A stretch of 64,000 nt of DNA from Scandinavium sp036271055 (GTDB lineage: Bacteria; Pseudomonadota; Gammaproteobacteria; Enterobacterales; Enterobacteriaceae), in assembly GCF_036271055.1 (NCBI RefSeq), contig NZ_DATBBJ010000073.1, positions 62,001 to 126,000 on the forward strand, given 5' to 3'. Made by a program: the position numbers and the translations under genes. Below the pieces are notes generated by a model, which did not search any database, had not been told where the DNA came from, and saw only the letters and a program-made list of their open reading frames with translations. Of the stretch, positions 25,741 through 34,109 are shown in pieces. How positions within the stretch are numbered: position 1 is the first letter of the stretch; every line of letters starts with the position of its first letter.

Positions 25741-26116
25741 ACGCGTCCAACAGCGGGATGTCGGCAGGGGCGAGATCCCACTGGAATGCCTCTTCCGGTT
25801 TCACCCACACCAGCTGACTGTGTTCATGCGCGGTCAGCTCGCCTGTAAATTCAGGCACGTGCCAGGCATGCAGATGAATCAAACGCCCGGACACTTCCCG
25901 CTGATGGCTGGCGATATACGCGAGGGGCAGGGCATGAATGCCTAACTCTTCATGCAGCTCGCGGATCAACGCTTCGGATTGCGATTCTCCATTTTCTACT
26001 TTACCGCCAGGAAACTCCCACATCCCCGGCTGGTCGGCATGCGCAGGCCGCTGAGCCAGTAAAATCAGTCCATCTTTTTCGATAATGGCCGCCACCACAT
26101 CAATTGTTTTCAGCAT
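25700..26116 (-). CDS. nudG: Nudix hydrolase NudG (CTP/oxidised dCTP pyrophosphohydrolase)
   Basis: The 138-residue enzyme has a complete Nudix box, GGKVENGESQSEALIRELHEELGI (about 37-60). E. coli NudG hydrolyses 5-methyl- and 5-hydroxy-dCTP and 8-oxo-dGTP-like nucleotides, cleaning the nucleotide pool. The start is taken at the ATG 26116 (MLKTIDVVAAII) by homology; a TTG three codons earlier sits closer to the AGGA element and is possible. The 3' end overlaps ynjH by 41 bases. Confidence 0.93.
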   Translation of the reverse strand: MLKTIDVVAAIIEKDGLILLAQRPAHADQPGMWEFPGGKVENGESQSEALIRELHEELGIHALPLAYIASHQREVSGRLIHLHAWHVPEFTGELTAHEHSQLVWVKPEEAFQWDLAPADIPLLDAFIALRDARPADLC

Positions 26117-26194
26117 AGAGGTCAAGGTTCCTGTTCGGGGCGTGCCATACTATCTCTGCCTTTGATAAATCTAAAGTTCTGCAGGAGTTTCTGG

Positions 26195-26761
26195 GTGAAA
26201 AAACATCAGCCATGGGTGCCGCCACTGGGGAAAATACCGACATCGCTTGCGCCGATTGTCAAAATACAAAAGAAACACTACGGCGATGTGCTGAACCCCA
26301 CGCGCTGGTGGGGGCGAATGCCGCGTCTATTCTGGCTGGTGGCATTGTTTGTTGGCTGGCTGGAGCGTAAAAAAGCGCGCCTATCGCCGGAACTGCGAGC
26401 GATACTGATGACCCGCGTTTCTCAACAATGTCACTGCGCGTTTTGTATTGATGCCAATAGTTTGCGATTGGCGCAGCGTTGTAATGCGATGGAGAAAGTC
26501 CAGGCCGTCGCACATTGGCCGTGTTCGACGCTGTTCAGTGAGGCCGAACGTGCCGCGCTTGATTATGCCGACGCGATGACTGCTACGCCGCCAATGATAA
26601 CCGATCAACAAAAAGCGACGCTGAAATCGTTCTACGATGACGACGCTATCTGCGAAATGACCGCGCTGGTAGCGTTTCAGAATCTTTCGGCACGTTTTAA
26701 CGCCGCACTGGATATCCCTTCGCAAGGGTTGTGTGATGTGAAGAGGAACCCCAATGCTTGA
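26195..26761 (+). CDS. ynjA: Carboxymuconolactone decarboxylase-like protein YnjA
   Basis: The 188-residue protein belongs to the CMD/AhpD-like family. The redox-type motif HCAFCID (CxxC, then Asp) lies in an alpha-helical core, and NLSARFNAALDIPSQGLC is near the C-terminus. It matches E. coli YnjA (NLSARFNSAMDIPAQGLC). The start is GTG at 26195, seven bases after CAGGAG. In E. coli ynjA lies in the ydjXYZ-ynjABCD operon; here it directly precedes ynjF and overlaps it by eight bases. The function is not established. Confidence 0.85.
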   Translation: MKKHQPWVPPLGKIPTSLAPIVKIQKKHYGDVLNPTRWWGRMPRLFWLVALFVGWLERKKARLSPELRAILMTRVSQQCHCAFCIDANSLRLAQRCNAMEKVQAVAHWPCSTLFSEAERAALDYADAMTATPPMITDQQKATLKSFYDDDAICEMTALVAFQNLSARFNAALDIPSQGLCDVKRNPNA

Positions 26762-27365
26762 CCGCCATCTCCATCCACGCATTAAGCCGTCATTAAACCG
26801 GCTGGCTCAATGGCTCGACAGACCCGGAGTTTCGCCAGATGGCGTGACGCTTGTTGGCTTTGCCATCGGCGTGCTGACATTGCCGTTTCTGGCGCTAGGC
26901 TGGTATCTCCCGGCGCTGGTGGCGATTGTGCTGAACCGTTTGCTCGACGGACTGGATGGCGCACTGGCGCGGCGGCGTGGATTGACTGATGCGGGCGGCT
27001 TTCTTGATATCGCGTTGGATTTTCTGTTTTACGCGCTGGTGCCGTTCGGCTTTATTTTTGCCGATCCGCAGGCCAATGCGTTGGCGGGGAGTTGGCTGCT
27101 GTTCGCATTTATCGGAACCGGCAGTAGTTTTCTGGCTTTTGCGGCGCTGGCGGCGAAGCACAACATCGACAATCCCGGCTACGCACATAAATCGTTTTAC
27201 TATCTCGGTGGATTTACTGAAGGCACAGAAACGATCGCACTGTTCGTGCTGAGCTGCCTGTTTCCGCAGTATTTCGGGTGGATGGCGTGGATTTTCGGTG
27301 GGCTGTGTTGGTTGACGACATTGACGCGGGTGTGGAGCGGGTATCTGACGTTGAAATGTATCTGA
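26754..27365 (+). CDS. ynjF: CDP-alcohol phosphatidyltransferase YnjF
   Basis: This 203-residue inner membrane protein carries the CDP-alcohol phosphotransferase signature LLDGLDGALARRRGLTDAGG followed by FLDIALD, which gives the four catalytic aspartates of D-x2-DG-x2-AR-x8-G-x3-D-x3-D. Five to six hydrophobic segments follow. It would transfer a phosphoalcohol from a CDP-linked lipid precursor; the acceptor is unknown. Translation is probably coupled to ynjA through the eight-base overlap. Confidence 0.9.
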   Translation: MLDRHLHPRIKPSLNRLAQWLDRPGVSPDGVTLVGFAIGVLTLPFLALGWYLPALVAIVLNRLLDGLDGALARRRGLTDAGGFLDIALDFLFYALVPFGFIFADPQANALAGSWLLFAFIGTGSSFLAFAALAAKHNIDNPGYAHKSFYYLGGFTEGTETIALFVLSCLFPQYFGWMAWIFGGLCWLTTLTRVWSGYLTLKCI

Positions 27366-27370
27366 CTTTT

Positions 27371-27393
27371 GCCCGGCGTCGGCGTCGCCGGGC
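27371..27393. terminator. Convergent hairpin, ynjF / ynjE
   Basis: GCCCGGCG and CGCCGGGC form an 8-bp stem with a 7-base loop between the convergent ynjF and ynjE. It is of the same type as the hairpin after ydjA. Confidence 0.6.
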
Positions 27394-27404
27394 AACTCAA
27401 ACAA

Positions 27405-28712
27405 TTAAAACGATGAATCCGGGCCGCGCTCACCGTGGCTCACCGGGTTTTTCGCGTTCTGACTCCACTCGTACCAGCCGCCGTCATACACCGAAATATT
27501 TTTCCAACCCATTGCGCGGGCATACATGAAGGTTTCCGATGCGCGCCAGCCTGTGCCGCAGTAGAACGACACCTGTTGCGACGGCAAAATATGCCAGTTG
27601 GCCCACATCGCGGCGATATCATCGGCGCTGCGCATGGTACCGTCCGGGTTGTGGAAATCTTCCATGTGCGTCGAATCGCTTCCCGCGTGGCCCCAGCGCG
27701 CTCCGGCGATGTCACCTTTTGGCTTGATGTAGCTGTAGCCGCTGGTGGTGCCGATAAATTCAGGCCACGACCGGATGCTGACCAGAGACGCATCTTTGCG
27801 ATGCAGCAAACCGCGTGCCTGTTGTTCATCCAGCATCAGCTGCGGCTGACCCGGGATCGTCGCGCCGAAATCGGGTGCCGGTGCCACTTTGCCTGGCGTA
27901 CCCCGTTCAACGGGCAGACCCGCATCGGACCAGGTTTTCCAGCCGCCGTCGAGCAGACGCACGTCTTTCACTCCCGCATACAACAGGATTTGTGCCACGC
28001 GCGCAGCGGCGTAAACATCACGGCCATACAAAATCACAGTAGTGTCGTGACGAATGCCTTGTTTAGCGAGCAGCGCTTTCAGTTTGTCGTCGGAGACCTT
28101 GTTCCACAACGGCTCACTTTCGATGTCATTGGTGTCGATATAACCGGCTGCGGGGATATGACTCAGCAGGAATAATTTTGGCGCGCCCCAGGCGGCTTCA
28201 ATCACTTTCCAGTCGCCTTGTGGCGCGGCAGTGACCGCTTTACCTTGCTGTAAATCATGTAGCCACTGCGGATAAACCAGTTGCTCAAAATGCGGCAGCT
28301 TTTGCAGACGATCGGGTTGCTGGAGGGCGTCACTTAGCAAGCTGATGTGCGTGATGCCTGATTTTTTCAGACGTTCAGCCACTGCCGCGTTATCTTTCTC
28401 TGCGCCATACAGCGCTACAGGCGTGGAGGGCATGAGCTGATGCTGCTTCATCCAGTCGGCAAACTGCGCGTCGTTCATCGCCGAAAGCCAGCTAGCAGAA
28501 AGGTTCAGCGCAGCGGGTTCATGACCTTCTGGCCCATTCAGCGCCTGCGGCCAGCCGTTGTAAAACGCGCTCAGGCGCGTATCAATGGCGACGCCTTTCT
28601 GTGCCTGCAATTGGCTAAAACTGAGAGAAGAAAGCATCTCAGCGGCGAAAGACACGGAGGAAGACAGCCCGATCAGCAGGGCCAGCGCGGTCAGTTGAGA
28701 AACACGTTTCAT
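27405..28712 (-). CDS. ynjE: Periplasmic thiosulfate sulfurtransferase YnjE
   Basis: The 435-residue protein has a signal peptide (MKRVSQLTALALLIGLSSSVSFA) and three rhodanese-like domains. The C-terminal one carries the active loop FYCGTGWRASE with the catalytic Cys; the second contains the RDVYAAARVAQIL helix. E. coli YnjE is a three-domain sulfurtransferase that can work with molybdopterin sulfuration proteins in vitro. It lies downstream of ynjBCD on the same strand, 75 bases after ynjD, and may be read through from that operon. Confidence 0.94.
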   Translation of the reverse strand: MKRVSQLTALALLIGLSSSVSFAAEMLSSLSFSQLQAQKGVAIDTRLSAFYNGWPQALNGPEGHEPAALNLSASWLSAMNDAQFADWMKQHQLMPSTPVALYGAEKDNAAVAERLKKSGITHISLLSDALQQPDRLQKLPHFEQLVYPQWLHDLQQGKAVTAAPQGDWKVIEAAWGAPKLFLLSHIPAAGYIDTNDIESEPLWNKVSDDKLKALLAKQGIRHDTTVILYGRDVYAAARVAQILLYAGVKDVRLLDGGWKTWSDAGLPVERGTPGKVAPAPDFGATIPGQPQLMLDEQQARGLLHRKDASLVSIRSWPEFIGTTSGYSYIKPKGDIAGARWGHAGSDSTHMEDFHNPDGTMRSADDIAAMWANWHILPSQQVSFYCGTGWRASETFMYARAMGWKNISVYDGGWYEWSQNAKNPVSHGERGPDSSF

Positions 28713-28787
28713 CGAATTGCCCGTCAGAAGAAAATTGAAGCGCCATTCTGAACTCCCGTTTTAGGAAAAACCTTGCGCTGGCGCAGT

Positions 28788-29420
28788 TTAGCCCCAGCTT
28801 TCAAGCCGCAGGCAGCGCCCATTGTGAGGAATATCTTCCACGTCATGCGTCACCAGAATCACCGGAATGTTGCGCTGTTTTACTTCTGCGAACACCCACG
28901 CGCGAAAACTGTCGCGTAGCGCGGCATCCAGCCCGCTAAACGGTTCGTCGAGCAGTAGGGCTTCTGGCTGTGCCAGCAGTGCACGCAGCAGGGCCACGCG
29001 CGCCCGTTGGCCGCCAGAAAGTGTCGCAGGATCACGTGCGTAAAACCCACTCAGTCCTGCGTTATCAAGTGCCGCTTCTGCTGTCTCTCGTCGCTTACAG
29101 CGCGCCACGGTGGCCGGGATTGCCAGCAACAGATTTTGTCCAACGCTAAAGTGATCAAACAACAGTGCATCCTGAAACAGAATTCCGATGCGCCGAGCTT
29201 CTGTCGGCAATTCATCACAGCGCTGGCCATTCAGCCATAATTCGCCGTTCGCCTGAAATGGACTGTCCAGCGCCCCGGCCAGCCATGCTAATAGCGTAGA
29301 CTTTCCGCTACCCGAAGCGCCCATAAGCGTCAGAATTTCACCCTTAACAACATGAAAACTGACATCGCTGAGCAATGGCTCTGTGTGACAGTGTAACGTA
29401 AGTGCATTCACTTTGAGCAT
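28788..29420 (-). CDS. ynjD: ABC transporter ATP-binding protein YnjD
   Basis: The 210-residue ATPase has the Walker A GASGSGKST (near 40), the ABC signature LSGGQRARVALLRALL, Walker B ALLLDEPFSGLD and the H-loop VTHD. The start is set at 29420 (MLKVNALTL), where the ATG overlaps the ynjC stop codon as TAATG; the 29 extra residues of the longer frame lie inside ynjC. It energises the YnjBCD importer, whose substrate is unknown. Confidence 0.93.
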   Translation of the reverse strand: MLKVNALTLHCHTEPLLSDVSFHVVKGEILTLMGASGSGKSTLLAWLAGALDSPFQANGELWLNGQRCDELPTEARRIGILFQDALLFDHFSVGQNLLLAIPATVARCKRRETAEAALDNAGLSGFYARDPATLSGGQRARVALLRALLAQPEALLLDEPFSGLDAALRDSFRAWVFAEVKQRNIPVILVTHDVEDIPHNGRCLRLESWG

Positions 29421-30955
29421 TAACGAAGTCCTTGCCTTAGATGACCAGTCAGCCTTAGCAGCAGGGCGATGAGCAGGAAAAAAATGCCGGGCAACAGCAA
29501 TTGCCACAACGCCTGAGTGGCGAGCAGAGAGATATTGCCGCCGCTACTGAGCGCTACGGCATCGGTGGTCAGCGTGGTGACGCGTCCGGCTCCGAGCCAT
29601 AGCGTTGGTAAATATTGCGCAATGCTGACCGAAAAACCCACCGCCAGTGACGCCAGTACGGGGCGAAGTAACAACGGGCATTTTACCTGCCAGAAGCAGC
29701 GCCAGCGTCCCCAGCCAAGCGTGCGGGCGATAACCAGCAGGCGTGAGTCGATCCGTCGCCAGGCGGGTAACAGAATAAACAGCATCCATGGCACTACCCA
29801 CAGTAAATGGCCCCAGAGTACCGTCAGCCATTCCCCGTCCTGCCAGCTGTACAGCGCCAGTTGATATTGTCCGGCGACAAGCGGCAGAGCGGGCAGAATT
29901 AGCGGCAGCCAAATCCACGCGGTGAAACGCTGCGGGCCATATTCCAGCCACAGCAGACACAGCAAGGCGCTGATGAAGGTTGAACCGAGCGCCAGCCACA
30001 CACTGTTGCTGATGCTTTCTGTGTTAGCGGATTGCGCGTCAGCCAGCAGCGCCAGCGTTGCCACACATAACAAACCGCAACAGGGCAGCAACCACGCAAG
30101 AACATGGCCCGGCAGGCTGAACGACTGCGGATGACGAACACCCTGAAAATCAGGCACTCGGGCACGAAATACGCACCAGACGAGTTGGGCCACGAACATC
30201 AACGCAGCCAGCAGCAATAAAAGCAGCAGGCACGCTAGCGAACCCTGAGCCTGTTGCAGCGTGTCGCCCTGCGAAAGCCATCGCCACGCCAGCACCGCCA
30301 GCGTCGGTGGATTTCCGGGGCCGAGGATCAGCGCCACATCGACCGCTGATAACGTCCACGCCGTCGTCGCCAGCAACACGATACGCAACTGCGGCAACAG
30401 TCGGGGAAGGACAATCCACGCCAGACACTGCCAGCGCCCGTAGCCCTGACTGCGCAGCGTCAGGCTTTGCTCCGCCAGCCGTTTTTCGCCGAGCAGCGCG
30501 AAAATCGCCCACAGTAAAAAGACGCTTTCTTTGACCGCCAGCGTCAGCCCAAGCCCGATGCCGTAGCGGTCGATAAACGGGGTAAGTTGCGGGAAGCATT
30601 GAAACAGCCAGCCTCCCTCGGCAAATAACAGTAATGCCGCCGTAGCGAAGGCCACATGCGGCAGTGCGAGCAGCAAAGGAAGGCGAGCGGAGAGCCACTG
30701 CCAGTGACGAGAAGGCCAGAGCGCGGCGACAACGGTTAAAGCGATAATCAACGCGCCAACAAGAGCGACCAGCGTCGAGATGAGCGTCGCCAGTGCCGCT
30801 TGCGGTAATTGCGGATCGCGAAAAAGCGCCAGCCAGTTAGCCGGGCTGAATGCGGGGGAGAAAAGCTGAACGGCGGCGGGCAGCAGGGGCAGATAAATCA
30901 GACCCATCGCCGCCCACAACAGCGCAATTAATGCGTGCCGTAACGGCGTAGCCAT
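29420..30955 (-). CDS. ynjC: ABC transporter permease YnjC
   Basis: This 511-residue inner membrane permease has two fused halves, each with about six hydrophobic segments, as in ThiP or the FbpB/SfuB iron permeases. Each half ends in an EAA-like loop (SQGYGRWQCLAWIVLPRLLP and RTLGWGRWRCFWQVKCPLL). It forms the channel of YnjBCD. Its start overlaps the end of ynjB by 28 bases and its stop overlaps the ynjD start, so the three genes are translationally coupled. Confidence 0.93.
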   Translation of the reverse strand: MATPLRHALIALLWAAMGLIYLPLLPAAVQLFSPAFSPANWLALFRDPQLPQAALATLISTLVALVGALIIALTVVAALWPSRHWQWLSARLPLLLALPHVAFATAALLLFAEGGWLFQCFPQLTPFIDRYGIGLGLTLAVKESVFLLWAIFALLGEKRLAEQSLTLRSQGYGRWQCLAWIVLPRLLPQLRIVLLATTAWTLSAVDVALILGPGNPPTLAVLAWRWLSQGDTLQQAQGSLACLLLLLLLAALMFVAQLVWCVFRARVPDFQGVRHPQSFSLPGHVLAWLLPCCGLLCVATLALLADAQSANTESISNSVWLALGSTFISALLCLLWLEYGPQRFTAWIWLPLILPALPLVAGQYQLALYSWQDGEWLTVLWGHLLWVVPWMLFILLPAWRRIDSRLLVIARTLGWGRWRCFWQVKCPLLLRPVLASLAVGFSVSIAQYLPTLWLGAGRVTTLTTDAVALSSGGNISLLATQALWQLLLPGIFFLLIALLLRLTGHLRQGLR

Positions 30956-32091
30956 TCTTGCTCCAGCGCGTTAACCCAGGCGGCGTGCGGTTCAGCCAGT
31001 ACAGGCGGTGTTTTTATCGGTTGCGCAGCAGACCAGGGTTCGGGAAGTTTGCTCAAATCCAACACAGTCGGATCGCCCCAGATGGCGGGATCGGCCTTAC
31101 GTTGCTGAGCCGCAGGGGAAAGCAGGAAATTCGCCACAATTTGCGCGCCCGCCACTGAACGGGCGTTAGCCGGAATCGTCACAAAATGGACGTTCCCTAA
31201 CATGCCCCGGCTGAAACCAAAGCTGTAGCTGTCTTTCGGCAGTTCGCCGCTGTTCACTTTCTGACTGGCATGCATCGGGTTGAATGTCAGCGACAGGCGC
31301 AATGTGCCACTGGCAAACATCGCGTCCATCCGTGCCGGAGAGACCGGGAAATCGCTGCCTTTGCGCCAGAGCTGCGGATGCAATTTATCGAGATAGGCCC
31401 ACAAAGGTGCAGTTACAGCAGAAAAAGAACTGTTATCCGGCGGTTGTTTTAGCGCGTCAGGCTGGTCGGTGAGACTCAATAACAACTGTTCAAGAAACGC
31501 AGTCGCAGTGAAGTCAGGTGGGCGTGGATACGTCACCGTTCCCGGGTGCGCGGTGGCAAAGTCGAGCAGCGCCTGTGGGGATAAAGGCGGCTGTGGCGTT
31601 TGCTCCCGACGCGCGATGAACGTCAACTGGGCGCTGCCCCACGGTGATTCAGCTCCTTGCGTAGGAACCGAAAAATCTTCCAGCACCGGCTTTTGCTGAT
31701 CAACATAACGCCAGTTCGGCAATGTCTGTGCCCAGTCGGTTTTCAGCAAATTAGCCTCTTTAAGGGTGCGGAAATTTTCGCCGTTGACCCACAATAAATC
31801 CACCGAACCGCCCTTGGTTCGCCCAGCCGTAGACTCGGTTTGAATGCGTTTTACCGCGTCGGCGGCATCCGCGAGATGCACGATTTTAAGCGTTACGCCG
31901 TATTCGCGTTTCACTTCACCGCTAACCCAGTCGAGATAGCTATTAACTGCCTGGTCGCCGCCCCAGGCGTTGAACCACACGGTTTGCCCGCGAGCCTCCT
32001 GTTCTGTTTGCTGCCAGGACGTTGTACAGAGCGCAAGTGGGCTGGCGGTAAACAGCGTTATCCATAGCAAACTGCGGGAAAGCATGCGCAT
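30928..32091 (-). CDS. ynjB: ABC transporter periplasmic binding protein YnjB
   Basis: The 387-residue protein has a signal peptide and a two-lobed periplasmic binding fold of the thiamine/iron type (TVWFNAWGGDQAVNSYLDW at the N-terminus). It matches E. coli YnjB (GSVDLLWVNGENFRTLKEANLL). The ligand is unknown; the permease resemblance makes a cation or thiamine-like compound possible. It lies two bases after ydjZ and overlaps ynjC by 28 bases. Confidence 0.92.
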   Translation of the reverse strand: MRMLSRSLLWITLFTASPLALCTTSWQQTEQEARGQTVWFNAWGGDQAVNSYLDWVSGEVKREYGVTLKIVHLADAADAVKRIQTESTAGRTKGGSVDLLWVNGENFRTLKEANLLKTDWAQTLPNWRYVDQQKPVLEDFSVPTQGAESPWGSAQLTFIARREQTPQPPLSPQALLDFATAHPGTVTYPRPPDFTATAFLEQLLLSLTDQPDALKQPPDNSSFSAVTAPLWAYLDKLHPQLWRKGSDFPVSPARMDAMFASGTLRLSLTFNPMHASQKVNSGELPKDSYSFGFSRGMLGNVHFVTIPANARSVAGAQIVANFLLSPAAQQRKADPAIWGDPTVLDLSKLPEPWSAAQPIKTPPVLAEPHAAWVNALEQEWLRRYGTH

Positions 32092-32093
32092 TT

Positions 32094-32777
32094 TCAGGGC
32101 CTCTTTTGGCGTTCAAGATAGATTTTTTTAGCCATCACAATGAAGATAGCCAGGGCAAAGACAATCAGCAGTCCGGTCACCAGCCAGTATGTACCGCCCA
32201 CCAGCAAACTGCCGACGCAGGAATAAAGGATTGTGGCGGGTAATTGCCCCAGGCCGGTGGCGAAAAAGAACTGACGAAAACGCATCGAGGTCAGTCCTGC
32301 GGCGTAGCTAATCGGGTCAAATGGCACAAAGGGTAGCAGACGACAAATTAAAATGGTGTGCTTACCGTAGCGCGCAAAAAAGCCGTCCATGCTTTCAAGC
32401 ACCGTTTTGCCCGTCAGCTTTTCCACGGCTCCACGCCCCAGAATTCGTGCGATGTAAAAACAGAGCGCCGCGCCTACCATCGAACTGGTCCACGACAAGA
32501 CGCCGCCCCAGAATGCGCCAAACAGCGAGGCGTTGGCGAAGGTAATCAAAAAAGCGGGGAGCGGGGCGACAATCGCTTGCAGGATCATCAGAAAGAATGA
32601 GACAGCGGCGGCTTGCGGCCCCCATGACTGAATGAACCGTTGGATCGCAGATTGATCGAGCGTAGTGAATGCCGCGAGACTGGCGTCGAAAAACGTTTTC
32701 ACAGCCGGCAGCAGCAAATAAGCGGCAAGCAGCGCACAGGCCGTTATCAAAAGCAGCGGGAGTTTCAGCGCTTGCAC
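32094..32777 (-). CDS. ydjZ: TVP38/TMEM64 (DedA-like) membrane protein YdjZ
   Basis: The 227-residue inner membrane protein of the SNARE-associated/VTT family has about six hydrophobic segments, with the conserved LPAFLITFANASLFGAFWG and the motif RLLPFVPFDPISYAAGLTSM. It matches E. coli YdjZ. In E. coli it is the third gene of ydjXYZ-ynjABCD; here it leads directly into ynjB, and ydjX, ydjY and ynjA are missing from the operon. Homologues have lipid scramblase-like roles in eukaryotes; the bacterial function is unknown. Confidence 0.9.
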   Translation of the reverse strand: MQALKLPLLLITACALLAAYLLLPAVKTFFDASLAAFTTLDQSAIQRFIQSWGPQAAAVSFFLMILQAIVAPLPAFLITFANASLFGAFWGGVLSWTSSMVGAALCFYIARILGRGAVEKLTGKTVLESMDGFFARYGKHTILICRLLPFVPFDPISYAAGLTSMRFRQFFFATGLGQLPATILYSCVGSLLVGGTYWLVTGLLIVFALAIFIVMAKKIYLERQKRP

Positions 32778-32887
32778 GGTCAGAACTTCTTTGGCATCCA
32801 GGCTCTCCGTGTCGGCGGGGATTTGAGGAGGCGCATTTTACCCTGCGTCAGCCGGGCCACGTCTTTGATATTACGCAAGTAAAGCGG

Positions 32888-32920
32888 AAAACGCCCGACG
32901 CTTGCGGACAGCGTCAGGCG
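32888..32920 (-). terminator. Terminator of xthA
   Basis: On the minus strand CGCCTGACGCT pairs with AGCGTCGGGCG around a short loop and runs into TTTT, seven bases after the xthA stop codon. Confidence 0.75.
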
Positions 32921-32926
32921 GGGAGA

Positions 32927-33733
32927 TTATTTTTTGAACGTTGCCCAGATTGGCGCATGGTCTGACGGTTTTTCCATGCTGCGAATGTCGTAATCGATCC
33001 CGGTTTCGACGCAGTGCGGTGCCAGACCCTCGCTTGCCAGCAGCAGGTCGATACGCAAACCACGGTTGTCATCGAAGCCTTTCGAGCGGTAATCGAACCA
33101 CGAAAAGCGATCCTGCGTTTCCGGGTTAGCGTGACGGAACGTATCCACCAGTCCCCAGCCCATCAGGCGGTCCATCCACTCGCGTTCTTCCGGTAGGAAC
33201 GAGCATTTCCCGGTACGCAGCCAGCGTTTGCGGCTGTCTTCGCCAATGCCGATATCCAGATCCGTCGCGCTGATGTTCATGTCACCCATGATCAGCACCG
33301 GGTTCTCTTTTTTCAGTTCGCTGGTCAGGTAATTTTGCAGGTTCTGGTAGAACAGCTCTTTGGCCGGGAATTTGGTCGGATGGTCACGGCTTTCGCCCTG
33401 CGGGAAGTAGCCGTTAATCACCGTCAAATTGCCGAACGCAGAAGGAATTTCTGCCATGATGATACGGCGCTGGGCCTCTTCGTCATCGCCTGGAAAACCA
33501 CGGCGCACGGAAATTGGCGTCTCTTTGGTCAACAGTGCCACGCCGTAGTGGCCTTTCTGACCATGATAAAACACGTTGTAACCCAGCTTCGCGACATCTT
33601 CCAGCGGGAACATGTCGTCGTGAACCTTGGTTTCCTGCAAACCAATCACGTCAGGCTGATGCTTTTCGACGATGGCTTCCAGTTGATGTGGGCGGGCGCG
33701 CAGGCCGTTGATATTAAAAGAAACAAATTTCAT
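32927..33733 (-). CDS. xthA: Exonuclease III
   Basis: The 268-residue enzyme is the main apurinic/apyrimidinic endonuclease and 3' phosphatase/exonuclease of base excision repair. The metal site Asn/Glu is in FNINGLRARPHQL and IGLQETKV, the catalytic MGDMNIS and the C-terminal SDHAPIWA. The start at 33733 (MKFVSFNINGLR) gives exactly the E. coli length; an 11-residue extension was rejected. In E. coli it belongs to the RpoS stationary-phase set. Confidence 0.97.
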   Translation of the reverse strand: MKFVSFNINGLRARPHQLEAIVEKHQPDVIGLQETKVHDDMFPLEDVAKLGYNVFYHGQKGHYGVALLTKETPISVRRGFPGDDEEAQRRIIMAEIPSAFGNLTVINGYFPQGESRDHPTKFPAKELFYQNLQNYLTSELKKENPVLIMGDMNISATDLDIGIGEDSRKRWLRTGKCSFLPEEREWMDRLMGWGLVDTFRHANPETQDRFSWFDYRSKGFDDNRGLRIDLLLASEGLAPHCVETGIDYDIRSMEKPSDHAPIWATFKK

Positions 33734-34109
33734 AGTCGCTGCCACTGTGTCAGATGAATGATGCACGGATGTTAGCAGAATTTAGAGCGGATGACTTCTG
33801 CGGATTCGTGCGTTGTGCACGCCGTGTGGAATCAGGAACGGTCTTGCACCCAAGATCTATTTAAATAACAGTCGAAGCGTAGTCCTCTTATTAATAGATT
33901 ACTTAACTAATGCCCTTATTCAGTGATTAAGAGAATAATTATTAATACGTGATGTATTATGCCTGATATTGCCGGTCAATAAATATTGGTCTACATATTT
34001 GTTTGTATTTCTATTTTGGGTTGCTGAAGTTATACCAGATAACACACTTCGGTATTTCCTGCGTTAATCATATAGAGATGTCGATGAATAATATATGGAG
34101 GTGTAATAT
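33734..34109. other. AT-rich leader between xthA and the autotransporter gene
   Basis: This 376-base gap is much richer in A and T than the flanking genes, above all from 33840 onward. It holds no convincing gene. A strong GGAGGTG ribosome site ends eight bases before the autotransporter ATG. I see short AT-rich motifs that could be -10 elements but no clear paired -35, and no recognisable operator. It marks the left edge of the accessory insert. Confidence 0.5.

Noticed and set aside
27435..28175. 246-residue frame antisense to ynjE
   Set aside because: It lies wholly inside a well-supported gene and its Arg/His-rich product looks like a frame shadow.
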